Below are positions 7,550 to 16,332 of a DNA stretch of 64,000 nucleotides, piece after piece. Under the pieces are notes generated by a model. That model made no database searches, was not told where the DNA came from, and saw only the letters and a program-made list of their open reading frames with translations. This DNA comes from Hymenobacter lucidus. Lineage in GTDB: Bacteria; Bacteroidota; Bacteroidia; Cytophagales; Hymenobacteraceae. A program made the translations under genes and the position numbers. The stretch's first letter is position 1. Each line of letters begins with the position of its first letter. The DNA lies in assembly GCF_020447265.1 (NCBI RefSeq), contig NZ_JAJADR010000004.1, positions 62,001 through 126,000 of the forward strand, read 5' to 3'.

Positions 7550-9772
7550 ATGAATTTTCGCTTTCTCGGTCTGGCTTTCTTTCTGACTACTGCCAGCCCC
7601 GTGCTCCTGCCCGCTTCGGTCCCGATGGCCGTAGCCCAGCAAAAACAGAATATTACCCTCGAAGACATCTGGGCCAAAGGCACCTTTCAGGCCCGCTCGG
7701 TGCCCGGCTTCAACTGGATGCTGGACGGCCGCTACTACTCCTCACTCGATAATGGCGACCTAGTACAGCACGACGTGACGAGCGGCCAAGCCGTGCAAAC
7801 CCTCGTGGCCGGCCAGGATTTGAAAGTAGACGGTAGCAGCCAGCCGCTGCCGGTAGAAGGCTACTCGTTTAACTCCGACGAGAAGAAAATTCTGTTCTGG
7901 ACCGCCGAGGAGCCCATTTACCGCCGCAGTTCCCGGGCTACCTACTTCGTGTACGACCGGGCTGCGAAAAAGCTGACGCCGTTGAGTGCCGGCGGCAAGC
8001 AGAGCTACGCCACCTTCTCGCCCGATGGTAAGCGCGTGGCTTTCGTGCGCGACAACAACCTGTTCGTAACCGACCTGGCTACGATGCAGGAAAAAGCCGT
8101 GACCAACGACGGTGCGGCCAACAAGATCATCAACGGCTCGGCCGACTGGGTGTACGAGGAAGAATTTGAGTTTGCCCAGGCATTTTTCTGGTCGCCTGAC
8201 TCGCGGCAGGTGGCTTTTTACACCTTCGACGAAAGCCAGGTGCCTGAGTATAACATGCAGATGTGGGGCGACTTGTACCCCAAAGACTACCGCTATAAGT
8301 ACCCCAAAGCCGGCGAGAAAAACTCGGTGGTCAGCATCTCGGTGCACGATGTGGCGGCCGGCAAAACGACCAAGATGGACGTGGGGCCGGAAGCCGACCA
8401 GTACATTCCCCGCGTCATCTGGACCGAAACGCCGAACCTGCTCAGCATCCGGCGCCTGAACCGCCTGCAGAACAAGCTCGAAATCCTGCACGCCGACGCC
8501 ACCAGCGGCAAAAGCCAGGTGGTGCTGACCGATTCCGACAAAGCCTACGTGGAGGTAAACGACGATTTGCGCTACCTCTCCGACGGCAAGCAGTTCCTGT
8601 TCAGCAGTGAAAAAGACGGATACCGCCACCTCTACCTCTATAACATGCAGGGCAAGCTGGTGCGCCAGCTCACGAAGGGTAACTGGGAAATAACCAGCAT
8701 CGACGGCTTCGACGAAGACAAGGGCCTGGTGTACTACTCCAGCACCGAGGCCTCGCCCTTGCAGCGCCAGCTCTACCGCATCAACCTGAAGGGTAGCGGC
8801 AAAACGCGCCTGAGCGACGCGGCCCACGGCAACAACACCGTGAACCTGAGCCCCGACTGCAAGTATTTCCTCAACTACTTCTCGGCCGCCGGCGAGCCTA
8901 CTACGGTGAGTGTGCGCACCGGCAAAGACGGCAAAGTGGTGAAAGTGCTGGAAGACAACGCCAAACTGCGCCAGACCCTGAGCCAGTACAACCTGGGTAA
9001 GCTGGAATTTATCAGCTTCAAAACCTCGGAAGGCGTGACCCTGAATGGCTCGATGCTGAAGCCCGCCAACTTCGACCCCAACAAGAAATACCCGGTGCTG
9101 ATGTACGTGTACGGCGGCCCAGGCTCCCAGACGGTGAAGGACGATGTAGGTGGCGGCATTGCCCTTACCAACTACCTCTGGCACCAATTGCTGGCCGAGC
9201 AGGGCTATATCGTCGTGTCGGTGGATAACCGGGGCACGGGCGCCCGGGGTGCCGAGTTTAAGAAAAGCACCTACGCCAATCTGGGCAAGCTCGAAACCAT
9301 CGACCAGGGCGAAAGCGCCAAGTACCTCGGCACGCTGCCCTACGTGGACAAGACGCGCATCGGCATCTGGGGCTGGAGCTTCGGGGGCTACATGACGGCC
9401 TTGGCCATGACCAAAAACGCCGACCTGTTTAAGATGGCCATTTCGGTGGCGCCCGTTACCAACTGGCGCTACTACGATTCGGTATACACCGAGCGGTTTT
9501 TGAAAACGCCCCAGGAAAACCCCGGCGGTTACGACGACAACTCACCCGTGCAGTTTGCCCAGCAGTTGAAGGGCAAGTACCTGCTCGTGCACGGCACCGG
9601 CGACGACAACGTGCACTTCCAGAACTCTACGGCCTGGGTCGATGCCATGGTAAAAGCCAACAAGGATTTCCAGTCGTTATACTACCCCAACCGCAACCAC
9701 GGCATCTACGGGGGCAACACGCGGCTGCACTTATATCGGCAAATGACTGATTTCGTGCTGAAAAACCTGTAA
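7550..9772 (+). CDS. Dipeptidyl peptidase IV (S9B family), exported
   Basis: 740 residues with a signal peptide (cleavage near VAVAQQ). It is a serine peptidase that removes N-terminal dipeptides, usually X-Pro, in the periplasm or at the surface. Residues of about 30-480 form the DPP4 beta-propeller and contain the substrate-amine-binding Glu pair in DWVYEEEFEF near residue 205. The C-terminal alpha/beta-hydrolase domain has the nucleophile in GWSFGGY (Ser near 609), the acid in GTGDDNVH (near 683) and the base in NRNHGIYGG (near 716), the same order and spacing as known DPP IV enzymes. Length is normal for the family. It appears to be a single-gene unit. Confidence 0.93.
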   Translation: MNFRFLGLAFFLTTASPVLLPASVPMAVAQQKQNITLEDIWAKGTFQARSVPGFNWMLDGRYYSSLDNGDLVQHDVTSGQAVQTLVAGQDLKVDGSSQPLPVEGYSFNSDEKKILFWTAEEPIYRRSSRATYFVYDRAAKKLTPLSAGGKQSYATFSPDGKRVAFVRDNNLFVTDLATMQEKAVTNDGAANKIINGSADWVYEEEFEFAQAFFWSPDSRQVAFYTFDESQVPEYNMQMWGDLYPKDYRYKYPKAGEKNSVVSISVHDVAAGKTTKMDVGPEADQYIPRVIWTETPNLLSIRRLNRLQNKLEILHADATSGKSQVVLTDSDKAYVEVNDDLRYLSDGKQFLFSSEKDGYRHLYLYNMQGKLVRQLTKGNWEITSIDGFDEDKGLVYYSSTEASPLQRQLYRINLKGSGKTRLSDAAHGNNTVNLSPDCKYFLNYFSAAGEPTTVSVRTGKDGKVVKVLEDNAKLRQTLSQYNLGKLEFISFKTSEGVTLNGSMLKPANFDPNKKYPVLMYVYGGPGSQTVKDDVGGGIALTNYLWHQLLAEQGYIVVSVDNRGTGARGAEFKKSTYANLGKLETIDQGESAKYLGTLPYVDKTRIGIWGWSFGGYMTALAMTKNADLFKMAISVAPVTNWRYYDSVYTERFLKTPQENPGGYDDNSPVQFAQQLKGKYLLVHGTGDDNVHFQNSTAWVDAMVKANKDFQSLYYPNRNHGIYGGNTRLHLYRQMTDFVLKNL

Positions 9773-9882
9773 CTAGCCGGTGCTACGCACCGCTAAAATC
9801 AGTCTTAGCACGAGAAAATGCTGCCCGGCGGCGTTTCTTTCGGATAGTTTTCGCGTAGAGGGACTTTATGCGTATGCTCCGA

Positions 9883-11367
9883 ATGAAACGCCGTCTGCTT
9901 TTTTACCCCTTGTTCCTGCTGGCTGCCGTGGGTTGTCAGAGCGAGAAATCCGCTCAATCGGAAACCAAGGCCCCCACTGAAATAGCCCCGGCTTTGGCCG
10001 ATTCTCTGCCCGAAACTCCATCGTCCGGGGCCGTGGGCAGCCGCCGCGACTGGCACCGGCTGGGCCAGCGCACTAGCCGCACCGCGCCCCTCATCGTGTA
10101 TAAGCGGGGCACGCTGCGGGCTCCCGGGGCTGATACGGCCGCCGCGCCACCCTCCGAGGCCCGCCTCCACGACCTGACGCTCAAGGCCAGCGAGTATTTC
10201 CAGATTGACCCTAGCCAGCCCGCTGAAGTGCACGGCCGCGAAGGTACCGTGGTCCGGATTCCGGCCGGGGTACTCGTCGACAGCCGCAACCAGCCCGCCG
10301 TCAAGCCCGTGTGGGTTGAGTTGAAGGAATGCTACAGCGTGGCCGATATGCTGCTTTCCAACCTGACGACGGTAACGCCTGAGGGCGAATTGCTCGAATC
10401 AGGCGGCATTGTGCTGGTGCGGGCTTCAGCGCAGGGGCAGCAGCTGCGGCTGGCGCCGGGGCAGGCGTTTCAGCTGGAAATGCCCGGTCCGGCTTCGCGC
10501 CGCAAAGAGCTGAAGCTGTTTTACGGGCAGGGCGGCCGGGGCGTGCAGCCCGTGCGCTGGGTAGCCGCCGGGCCCGCCGCCGAGCAGCCGCTAGCCACCA
10601 GAGCCGCCGCCACTGCCGACCAGATGCCCACCTACGGCAACGGTCCGGCCGACATCAACAAGCTGGTGCGCTACCCCCAAACAGCCGTTGAAAACAAAAC
10701 CGAAGGCATCGTCTACGCCTCGTTTATGGTGAATGAAGCTGGCCAGGTCGAAGACCCGACGATTGTGCGCGGCATTGGGGGTGGCTGCGACGAGGAAGTA
10801 CTACGGGTGCTGCGCCAAACCTCCGGCCACTGGACCCCCGCCCGTAGCGGTGGCCAATTGGTGAAGGTAAAAATGGTGCTGCCCATCCGGTTTTCGTTTC
10901 ACGCCGGTCTGGCTAATTCCGCCGAAACGGCCACGGCTTCCACCGATTCGGTGGTGCCTGCTTCCATTGCCCGGCAAGCTGCCGAGGAGGAGCCCACCGA
11001 CGAAGAAAATTCTGACCGGCGCGTGTATACCTGCAGCCGGTTGGGCTGGCTCAATGCCGATAAGCCCGTAGCGGCCGGTTCGCCAGTCGATTTTGCCGTG
11101 CCCGTGGATGTGGAACCCGGCACCACTATCCGGCTGGTATTCGAAGACTGCCTGACCATTGCCGAAGCCCAGCCCCAGGCCGAGGGCTACGCCTTCCAGC
11201 GGATTCCGGCCAACCGCAAAGTGCTGCTCATCGGACTCCAATACCGCAACGGTACCCCGTTTCTGGCTATGCGCCGCACCGTTACGGGGCAGGCGGCCTC
11301 CGAGGAACTGGTGTTTCAGGAAACCACGCTGGCTGAACTGGAGCGGGCAATGGAAAAAATCCAATAA
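9883..11367 (+). CDS. Lipoprotein with internal TonB C-terminal-like domain
   Basis: 494 residues from ATG 9883 (MKRRLLFYPL); in-frame ATGs at 9868 and 9874 are alternatives. The signal ends in the lipobox LAAVGCQS. Residues of about 110-210 form a beta domain with GREGTVVRIPAGVLVDS followed by VWVELKECYSVADMLL, a ZU5-like pattern seen in many Bacteroidota exported proteins. Residues of about 255-345 resemble a TonB C-terminal domain: YPQTAVENKTEGIVYASFMV, then VEDPTIVRGIGGGCDEEVLR and WTPARSGGQLVKVKMVLPI. There is no TonB-like membrane anchor or Pro-rich spacer. If lipidated it would sit in a membrane leaflet away from ExbBD, so a direct energy-transfer role is doubtful. The C-terminal third is unassigned. 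Confidence 0.55.
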   Translation: MKRRLLFYPLFLLAAVGCQSEKSAQSETKAPTEIAPALADSLPETPSSGAVGSRRDWHRLGQRTSRTAPLIVYKRGTLRAPGADTAAAPPSEARLHDLTLKASEYFQIDPSQPAEVHGREGTVVRIPAGVLVDSRNQPAVKPVWVELKECYSVADMLLSNLTTVTPEGELLESGGIVLVRASAQGQQLRLAPGQAFQLEMPGPASRRKELKLFYGQGGRGVQPVRWVAAGPAAEQPLATRAAATADQMPTYGNGPADINKLVRYPQTAVENKTEGIVYASFMVNEAGQVEDPTIVRGIGGGCDEEVLRVLRQTSGHWTPARSGGQLVKVKMVLPIRFSFHAGLANSAETATASTDSVVPASIARQAAEEEPTDEENSDRRVYTCSRLGWLNADKPVAAGSPVDFAVPVDVEPGTTIRLVFEDCLTIAEAQPQAEGYAFQRIPANRKVLLIGLQYRNGTPFLAMRRTVTGQAASEELVFQETTLAELERAMEKIQ

Positions 11368-11409
11368 TATTGGCGGCTCTTTGCCAGACCTGATTTTCTG
11401 GCGGCCTGG

Positions 11410-11417
11410 TAGCTTTG
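11410..11417 (+). promoter_or_regulatory. Bacteroidota -7 promoter box (TAGCTTTG)
   Basis: TAGCTTTG matches the Bacteroidota -7 consensus TAnnTTTG, 34 bases before the membrane-protein start at 11452. The nearest TTTG upstream is about 26 bases away, longer than usual for a -33 box. Confidence 0.4.
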
Positions 11418-11451
11418 CCGGGTTGCCTGTTACGCCTGCTGCCCGTTGCTC

Positions 11452-12801
11452 ATGATTTCTCCCGGTGCGCCCCGTGCCACCAGTTCCGCGTTGTTGCTGG
11501 GCGGAAGCCTAGTCTTCGGGCTGGAAGTGCTGTTTTTCACCTATTGGCGCAATAGTCTGGGGCCCTACTGGAGTCCGGTGGTGCTGTATGCGCTGGGAGC
11601 AGCGCTGTGCCTCCTTGCAGCCCGCGCTGCGCTGGGCTACCGCTTTGCGTGGCCCGCCGTGGCTAGCCGACCAATACTTACCCGATTGGGTATAGGAGCG
11701 GTCCTCACAACCGTTAGCTGGCTGATAACGGCACCCGTTGTCCGCAAGCTCGTGGCCCGGGCCGATGTGGCTGATATTGGGGCCCGCTCCGATATTCTGC
11801 CCGCGCTGCAGGTTTACGTCACCCGCTTTCTGGGCCCCAAGGTCGTCTACGAGCCTATCACGCTGCTGGGCTACACGTTTCTGCCCAATTACCCGCCGCT
11901 GCAGTGGCTGCCTTTCGTGCCGGCCGAGGTGCTGGGCGTTGACTACCGGAGCTGGGCATTTGGGGGACTGTTGCTGGCGCTGCTGCTGGTGTACCAATGG
12001 CAGCTGGCCCGGTTGGCGCTGCCGCTGGGGGAGTGGCTGCTGAAGGCCGTGCTGCCGGTGCTGGTGCTGCACTTCGCTGTGCTCACCGACAAGCCAATGT
12101 TCACCTTCACCGTGGAAAGCCTAATTGTGGGCTTCTATTGCGTGCTGGCGGGTGGCATCCTCAGCAAAAGTCCGTGGCTCAAGGCCCTGGGGCTGGTGCT
12201 ATGCTTACTCTCGCGCTTCTCACTGGCCTTGTGGGTACCACTCTACGGGCTGTTGCTGCTCTGGGAAAATCCGCGCCGGGGCTGGCTTACGGCGGGCCTC
12301 ACGCTGGCCGGCGTGCTGCTCGTCTTCGGCCCTTTCCTGCTCCACGACCCGACCATTTTCCTGCGGGCTCAGCTCGAAAACCTCGGTATTGCCGAAGGCG
12401 AGTGGCAGCACATCGACCCCGTGGCGCCCGTAGCCGTGCCCATGCACCTGTTCAACGGCGTGGGTTTTGCGCCCTGGTTCTATGATTTGCCCGGGACTCT
12501 TACCGAGCGAATTACGCGGCTGCAGCTGGTGCATTTCGGGGCTTGCGTGGCGGTGGTAGTGCTGTGCGGTGGGCTGTTCTGGCGCTTCCGCCACCGCTTC
12601 GACCCGCGCCTGGCCGCCCTGCTCAGCCTGAAAGTGTACTTAGCTACCTTCTATGGCTTCCTGATTATACCCTACACTTATCTGGCTTCCGTGAGCCTGT
12701 TTACGTCACTGTTCGTGGTGCTGCTGCTTAGCCGCAAGGCGCCGTTTCTGCAGCCTTTCGCAGAGAGTGAAGCCAACCCGGCCGTAGCGCGAACTTTGTA
12801 G
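11452..12801 (+). CDS. Polytopic membrane protein, GT-C glycosyltransferase-like
   Basis: 449 residues from ATG 11452; an in-frame TTG six bases upstream is less likely. About 10-12 hydrophobic helices are visible (for example LLLALLLVYQWQLA and VLLVFGPFLL), with a large loop near residues 105-160. The first loop carries acidic residues (VADIGARSD) as in GT-C fold enzymes that use polyprenyl-phosphate sugars, but no family-defining motif can be named. Its stop codon lies inside a REP-like palindrome. It is separated from the larger block of similar genes only by the convergent aldehyde dehydrogenase gene. Confidence 0.5.
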   Translation: MISPGAPRATSSALLLGGSLVFGLEVLFFTYWRNSLGPYWSPVVLYALGAALCLLAARAALGYRFAWPAVASRPILTRLGIGAVLTTVSWLITAPVVRKLVARADVADIGARSDILPALQVYVTRFLGPKVVYEPITLLGYTFLPNYPPLQWLPFVPAEVLGVDYRSWAFGGLLLALLLVYQWQLARLALPLGEWLLKAVLPVLVLHFAVLTDKPMFTFTVESLIVGFYCVLAGGILSKSPWLKALGLVLCLLSRFSLALWVPLYGLLLLWENPRRGWLTAGLTLAGVLLVFGPFLLHDPTIFLRAQLENLGIAEGEWQHIDPVAPVAVPMHLFNGVGFAPWFYDLPGTLTERITRLQLVHFGACVAVVVLCGGLFWRFRHRFDPRLAALLSLKVYLATFYGFLIIPYTYLASVSLFTSLFVVLLLSRKAPFLQPFAESEANPAVARTL

Positions 12802-12855
12802 TTCGCGTACCAGAAAGAGTGTTGTTCAGCCACGCGAACTACAAAGTTCGCGCTA
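12785..12855. repeat. REP/BIME-like pair of palindromic units
   Basis: Two 24-base arms at 12785-12808 and 12832-12855 are perfect reverse complements, separated by 23 bases. Each arm is itself a palindrome: CGCGAACT-TTGT-AGTTCGCG, an 8-bp stem with a 4-base loop. This nested symmetry is the layout of REP/BIME elements. The left unit overlaps the last codons and stop of the gene ending at 12801. It may also terminate transcription between the two convergent genes. Confidence 0.7.
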
Positions 12856-12879
12856 CTGTGTACTGGCTCCGAACCTGTC

Positions 12880-14322
12880 TTATAGCTTCACGCACACGTT
12901 CTGGGGCTCGGTGAAGAAGCGCAGGGCTTCCAGCCCGCCTTCCCGGCCCACGCCCGAGTTTTTCATGCCCCCAAACGGCGTGCGCAGGTCGCGCAGCAGC
13001 CAGGTATTGACCCACACTACGCCGGCGTGCAGCTGGTGGGCCACGCGGTGGGCGCGGTCCAGGTCGCGGGTCCAGATGGTGGCTGAGAGGCCGTAATCGG
13101 TGCCGTTGGCCCAGGTCAGGGCTTCTTCCTCGGTATCGAAGGGCGTGAGTGTAACGACGGGGCCGAAGATTTCCTCCCGGTTGGTGCGGCAGTCGGGCGC
13201 CAAACCCTCGAACACAGTGGGCTGCAGGAAAAAGCCCTCGGCGCAGCGGCCCGGCACCTGCACGCGCTGCCCGCCGGCCAGCAGCACCCCGCCTTCCGAC
13301 TTAGCCAGCTCGATGTAGGAAATAACTTTTTCCAGATGCGCCTCGCTTACCAGCGCACCCTGCCGGGAGCTTTCCAGCAGCGGGTCGCCCACGGTGAGGC
13401 CCGCCACCCGCGCCAGAAACGCCTGTTTGAACAGCTCGTAAATGCTGCGCTCAATGAAGATGCGCGAGCCGCACAGGCAAATCTGGCCCTGGTTGGCGAA
13501 GCTCGACTGGATACTGGTGCTTACGGCGGCGGCCAGGTCGCAGTCGGCAAAGATGAGGTTGGGGTTTTTGCCGCCCAGCTCCAGCGAGAGTTTCTTGAAC
13601 ATGGGCGCGGCGGTGCGGGCAATATGCTCGCCGGTTTTGGTGCCGCCCGTAAAACTGATGGCCTTCACCAGCGGGTGTTCGATAATAGCCTGCCCAGCGC
13701 GCGGTCCGGTGCCGTGCACGATGTTGAGCACGCCTGGCGGCAAGCCGGCTTCCTGGCACAGCTCGCCCAGCCAGTAGGCCGTGGCCGGCGTAATTTCCGA
13801 GGGCTTGGCCACCACGCAGTTGCCGGCAGCCAGGGCCGGCGCTATTTTCCAGGTGAAGAGGTAGAGCGGCAGGTTCCAGGGCGAAATGCAGCCCACCACA
13901 CCGAGCGGGTGGCGCACGGTGTAGTTCAGCGCAAGGCCTTCTTGGAAGTGGCTTTCGGAGGAAAAATGGCTGATGCCGGTGCCGAAAAAAGCAAAATTGC
14001 TGGCCGCCCTTGGGATGTCTACGGTGCGGGCCAGGGCCACGGGCTTGCCGTTGTCTTGGCTTTCGGCCTGGGCCAGACGCTCCAGATTTTGCTCAATCAG
14101 CTCGGAAATGCGCACCAGCAGCCGGCCCCGCTTTTCGGCCGACATAGCTCGCCAAGCCGGAAAAGCGGCCTGCGCGGCGGCCACAGCCTGCTGCACGTCA
14201 GCCTCGTCGGAATCCGGAATCTGGCTGAATACCTGGCCGGTAGCCGGCTCTACGTTGTCGAGGTAGCGGCCGGCGGCGGGCGGCACAAACTGGCCGTTGA
14301 TGAAATTCTGGAGCTGAAGCAT
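12880..14322 (-). CDS. Aldehyde dehydrogenase, probable 2-aminomuconate semialdehyde dehydrogenase
   Basis: 480 residues of the NAD(P)-dependent ALDH superfamily. The catalytic Cys sits in NQGQICLCGSR near residue 280, the general-base Glu in LSLELGGKNPN, the oxyanion Asn in SPWNLPLYLF, and the cofactor-binding region in FTGGTKTGEHIA. The ICLCGSRIFIE stretch is characteristic of the ALDH8A1/aminomuconate-semialdehyde and hydroxymuconate-semialdehyde group. Given the neighbouring ACMS decarboxylase, dioxygenase, KynU and Kmo genes, oxidation of 2-aminomuconate 6-semialdehyde to 2-aminomuconate is the most likely reaction. It lies about 10.6 kb from the next gene that could serve the same pathway. 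A generic betaine-aldehyde-like role is the alternative. Confidence 0.8.
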   Translation of the reverse strand: MLQLQNFINGQFVPPAAGRYLDNVEPATGQVFSQIPDSDEADVQQAVAAAQAAFPAWRAMSAEKRGRLLVRISELIEQNLERLAQAESQDNGKPVALARTVDIPRAASNFAFFGTGISHFSSESHFQEGLALNYTVRHPLGVVGCISPWNLPLYLFTWKIAPALAAGNCVVAKPSEITPATAYWLGELCQEAGLPPGVLNIVHGTGPRAGQAIIEHPLVKAISFTGGTKTGEHIARTAAPMFKKLSLELGGKNPNLIFADCDLAAAVSTSIQSSFANQGQICLCGSRIFIERSIYELFKQAFLARVAGLTVGDPLLESSRQGALVSEAHLEKVISYIELAKSEGGVLLAGGQRVQVPGRCAEGFFLQPTVFEGLAPDCRTNREEIFGPVVTLTPFDTEEEALTWANGTDYGLSATIWTRDLDRAHRVAHQLHAGVVWVNTWLLRDLRTPFGGMKNSGVGREGGLEALRFFTEPQNVCVKL

Positions 14323-14370
14323 GGAGCGGTGGGGGCTGGGCTATGTGCAAATCTAGCCATACTAAACCAC

Positions 14371-14378
14371 TACTTTTG
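14371..14378 (+). promoter_or_regulatory. Bacteroidota -7 promoter box (TACTTTTG)
   Basis: TACTTTTG matches TAnnTTTG and lies 29 bases before the small ORF at 14408 and about 160 bases before the membrane protein at 14536. No clear -33 TTTG is seen. Confidence 0.45.
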
Positions 14379-14407
14379 TCCTTCCGGCCCGGCCGTAATC
14401 TTCTCTT

Positions 14408-14539
14408 ATGCAACTATCTTTTCTGGATGGCTACCCAATGCCGCGCGGTTTTGGGCTGGTATTGCCGGGGCCGGCCTTACTGTGGGCTCAGCTAGTGCTG
14501 ATTTTCACGCCTGCCCCGGCTAACACGGCGAGCCGATGA
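14408..14539 (+). CDS. Small ORF or leader peptide overlapping the next gene (hypothetical)
   Basis: A 43-codon frame starting at ATG 14408 (MQLSFLDGYPMPRGF) contains one hydrophobic stretch, LVLPGPALLWAQLVLIF, and ends in TGA overlapping the ATG of the next gene as ATGA. It starts about 30 bases after a good -7 box. The overlap is typical of translational coupling, so it may be a small membrane peptide or a leader. It is also short enough to arise by chance, and I know no homologue. Confidence 0.35.
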   Translation: MQLSFLDGYPMPRGFGLVLPGPALLWAQLVLIFTPAPANTASR

Positions 14540-16275
14540 AAGTGTCTGGAGTAAGGCTGGCAGGTTTGTTTCTGGTTTACAGTCTGCTGTTTGTGGCTTT
14601 CACCTGGCCGCTGGCTACGCATTTTACTACGAGCTTCGTAGGGCCGGGCGGGGGAGATGCCAACCAGTACGTCTGGAACGCCTACAACTTTCAGCAACAG
14701 GTAGCGGCCGGGCACAATCCGTGGTTTACGCCGCGGCTGCTATACCCGGTCGGTTCGTCGTTGGTGATGCACACCTACACACCCATTATGGGGCTGGCAA
14801 ATGTGGTGCTGCGGCACAATATTCTGGCCGTAAACCTTTGTTTGTGGCTGAGCTTCACGCTGTCGGCGGTAGGGGCCTACCGGTTATGTGCCCGCTGGGT
14901 GACTAACCCGGTGCTGTGTTTGCTGGCCGGTGTGGCCTTTGCCTTCACGCCCTACAAGCTGGCGCATCTGCCCGAGCATTACCACCTGCTGCTTACGGCC
15001 CCGGCCCCGTTTTACATCTACGCGTTTCTGGAGGCCTTTTCCTTTGCACCCGGCCGACTCTGGCCCCGGGTGCGGCGCTGGAGTCAGGTTCTGCTGTGTG
15101 TCGTGCTGGGCCTGCTTACCTTGCTCAGCGACTATTACACGCTGTTTGGCCTGCTGTACTTTTCTGTCGGCTACGCGGCCTATTACACCCTGAGCATCGG
15201 CCGGATTTCGTGGCGGCGGCCCCGCACCTGGCTGGTTCTAACAGCTGTCTTTGTGGTAGGCCATATTGCCTCGCGCCTGCTAAAGCTGGCCGGTGTGCCC
15301 GACAACGACGGCTTCTGGTGGGGTGGCGACGTGGCCGGCTACTTACTGCCGCCGCTGAATAACCGCTGGCTGGGCACGCCCGCCACCGCCGCGCTGCAGC
15401 AGAGCGACATTTTCTCCATGCCCGGCTCCGTCGAAAACGTTATGTTTATGGGCTATGCGCTGCTTGTGGTGCTGGTGCTGAGTTTGTGCCTGCCCCGGCA
15501 GCGCCAGCAGGCCGTGGCCGAGCACCCCGAGTGGCAGCCGCTACCGGCGTTGCTGCTACTCTTTTTCCTGCTTACAATGCCTGAGCTGCAGATATTTGGA
15601 AAAAATATACTGCGCCTACCCACGGGGCTGCTGCACTTCGTGCCGTTTTTCAACAACATCCGCTGCCCCACCCGCCATGTGTCCTACGTGGCACTGCTGC
15701 TGCCACTGGTAGCCTTCGTGCCCCTCGACCGGTGGCTGCGCGCCCACTGGGCTTGGCGTAGCCAGCTAGCTGGCGCGGCGGTGCTGTTGCTAGTAGTTTT
15801 GGTTGAATACCAGCCGAATCCTATGCCGCTGCAAACCGTGGCGCAGGTGCCGCGCGTGTATCGCGAAGCTGCCAGCCTGCCCGGCGCGGGGCTATTTACT
15901 ATTCCCTTTGGTCTGCTGGATGGCTACCGGCAGCTGGGCCGCGTGAATCCTGATGAGCTGTTTTACCAGACGTTTCACCATAAGGCTCTGTCCAGCGCCT
16001 ACATTTCCCGGGTGCCGGCTGCTGCCTTCGCCAGCTTCGACCACGACCCGGTAGTCCACGCCCTGCTCACGGTGCAGACGCACCCCGACACCGTGCTGAC
16101 GACTATTCCTACTTCGGCGCAGGTAGCGGTTTTTTTGCAGACCTACCAGCCGGCTGCCTTCGTCATCTACCCCGATTACCGCAATACGCCCGTGCACCGG
16201 CTGCTGCGGGAGCTGCTGCAGAGCCAAGGCTACCGGGAAGAGTCGGTTGACAATTACATCCGGCTACGGCGCTAA
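14536..16275 (+). CDS. Polytopic membrane protein, probable GT-C glycosyltransferase
   Basis: 579 residues starting at the ATG in the ATGA overlap. A signal-anchor helix is followed by a luminal loop with GGGDANQYVWNAYNF and NPWFTPRLLYPVG, then about ten more helices and a C-terminal soluble domain of about 150 residues. The acidic residue in the first loop and the overall plan fit GT-C enzymes that use lipid-linked sugars. It shares its general design with the larger protein encoded at 18160-20472 (GGDGLQSYFATAYY and YPAGENF in the first loop), so the two are likely distant paralogues. Substrate is unknown. Confidence 0.6.
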   Translation: MKVSGVRLAGLFLVYSLLFVAFTWPLATHFTTSFVGPGGGDANQYVWNAYNFQQQVAAGHNPWFTPRLLYPVGSSLVMHTYTPIMGLANVVLRHNILAVNLCLWLSFTLSAVGAYRLCARWVTNPVLCLLAGVAFAFTPYKLAHLPEHYHLLLTAPAPFYIYAFLEAFSFAPGRLWPRVRRWSQVLLCVVLGLLTLLSDYYTLFGLLYFSVGYAAYYTLSIGRISWRRPRTWLVLTAVFVVGHIASRLLKLAGVPDNDGFWWGGDVAGYLLPPLNNRWLGTPATAALQQSDIFSMPGSVENVMFMGYALLVVLVLSLCLPRQRQQAVAEHPEWQPLPALLLLFFLLTMPELQIFGKNILRLPTGLLHFVPFFNNIRCPTRHVSYVALLLPLVAFVPLDRWLRAHWAWRSQLAGAAVLLLVVLVEYQPNPMPLQTVAQVPRVYREAASLPGAGLFTIPFGLLDGYRQLGRVNPDELFYQTFHHKALSSAYISRVPAAAFASFDHDPVVHALLTVQTHPDTVLTTIPTSAQVAVFLQTYQPAAFVIYPDYRNTPVHRLLRELLQSQGYREESVDNYIRLRR

Positions 16276-16280
16276 CCAAA

Positions 16281-16313
16281 GCGGGCCTGAGCAGAAGTGC
16301 CGCTCAGGTCCGC
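16281..16313 (-). terminator. Hairpin between convergent genes, probable terminator
   Basis: GCGGGCCTGAGC pairs with GCTCAGGTCCGC (12 bp, one G-T pair) around a 9-base loop. On the minus strand it is followed by TTTGG, so it fits best as the end of the leftward GT2/methyltransferase transcript. Confidence 0.5.
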
Positions 16314-16332
16314 CATTGCAATGCGCTAACTA

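Noticed and set aside
7760..9187. 475-residue open frame antisense to the DPP IV gene
   Set aside because: Val/His/Gly-rich composition typical of antisense translation and no recognisable domain.
9778..9792. Small hairpin CGGTGC-TAC-GCACCG after the DPP IV gene
   Set aside because: Only six pairs and no T run, so not supportable as a terminator.
13336..14523. 395-residue open frame antisense to the aldehyde dehydrogenase
   Set aside because: Covers conserved ALDH coding sequence on the other strand and runs through the promoter region of the next gene.
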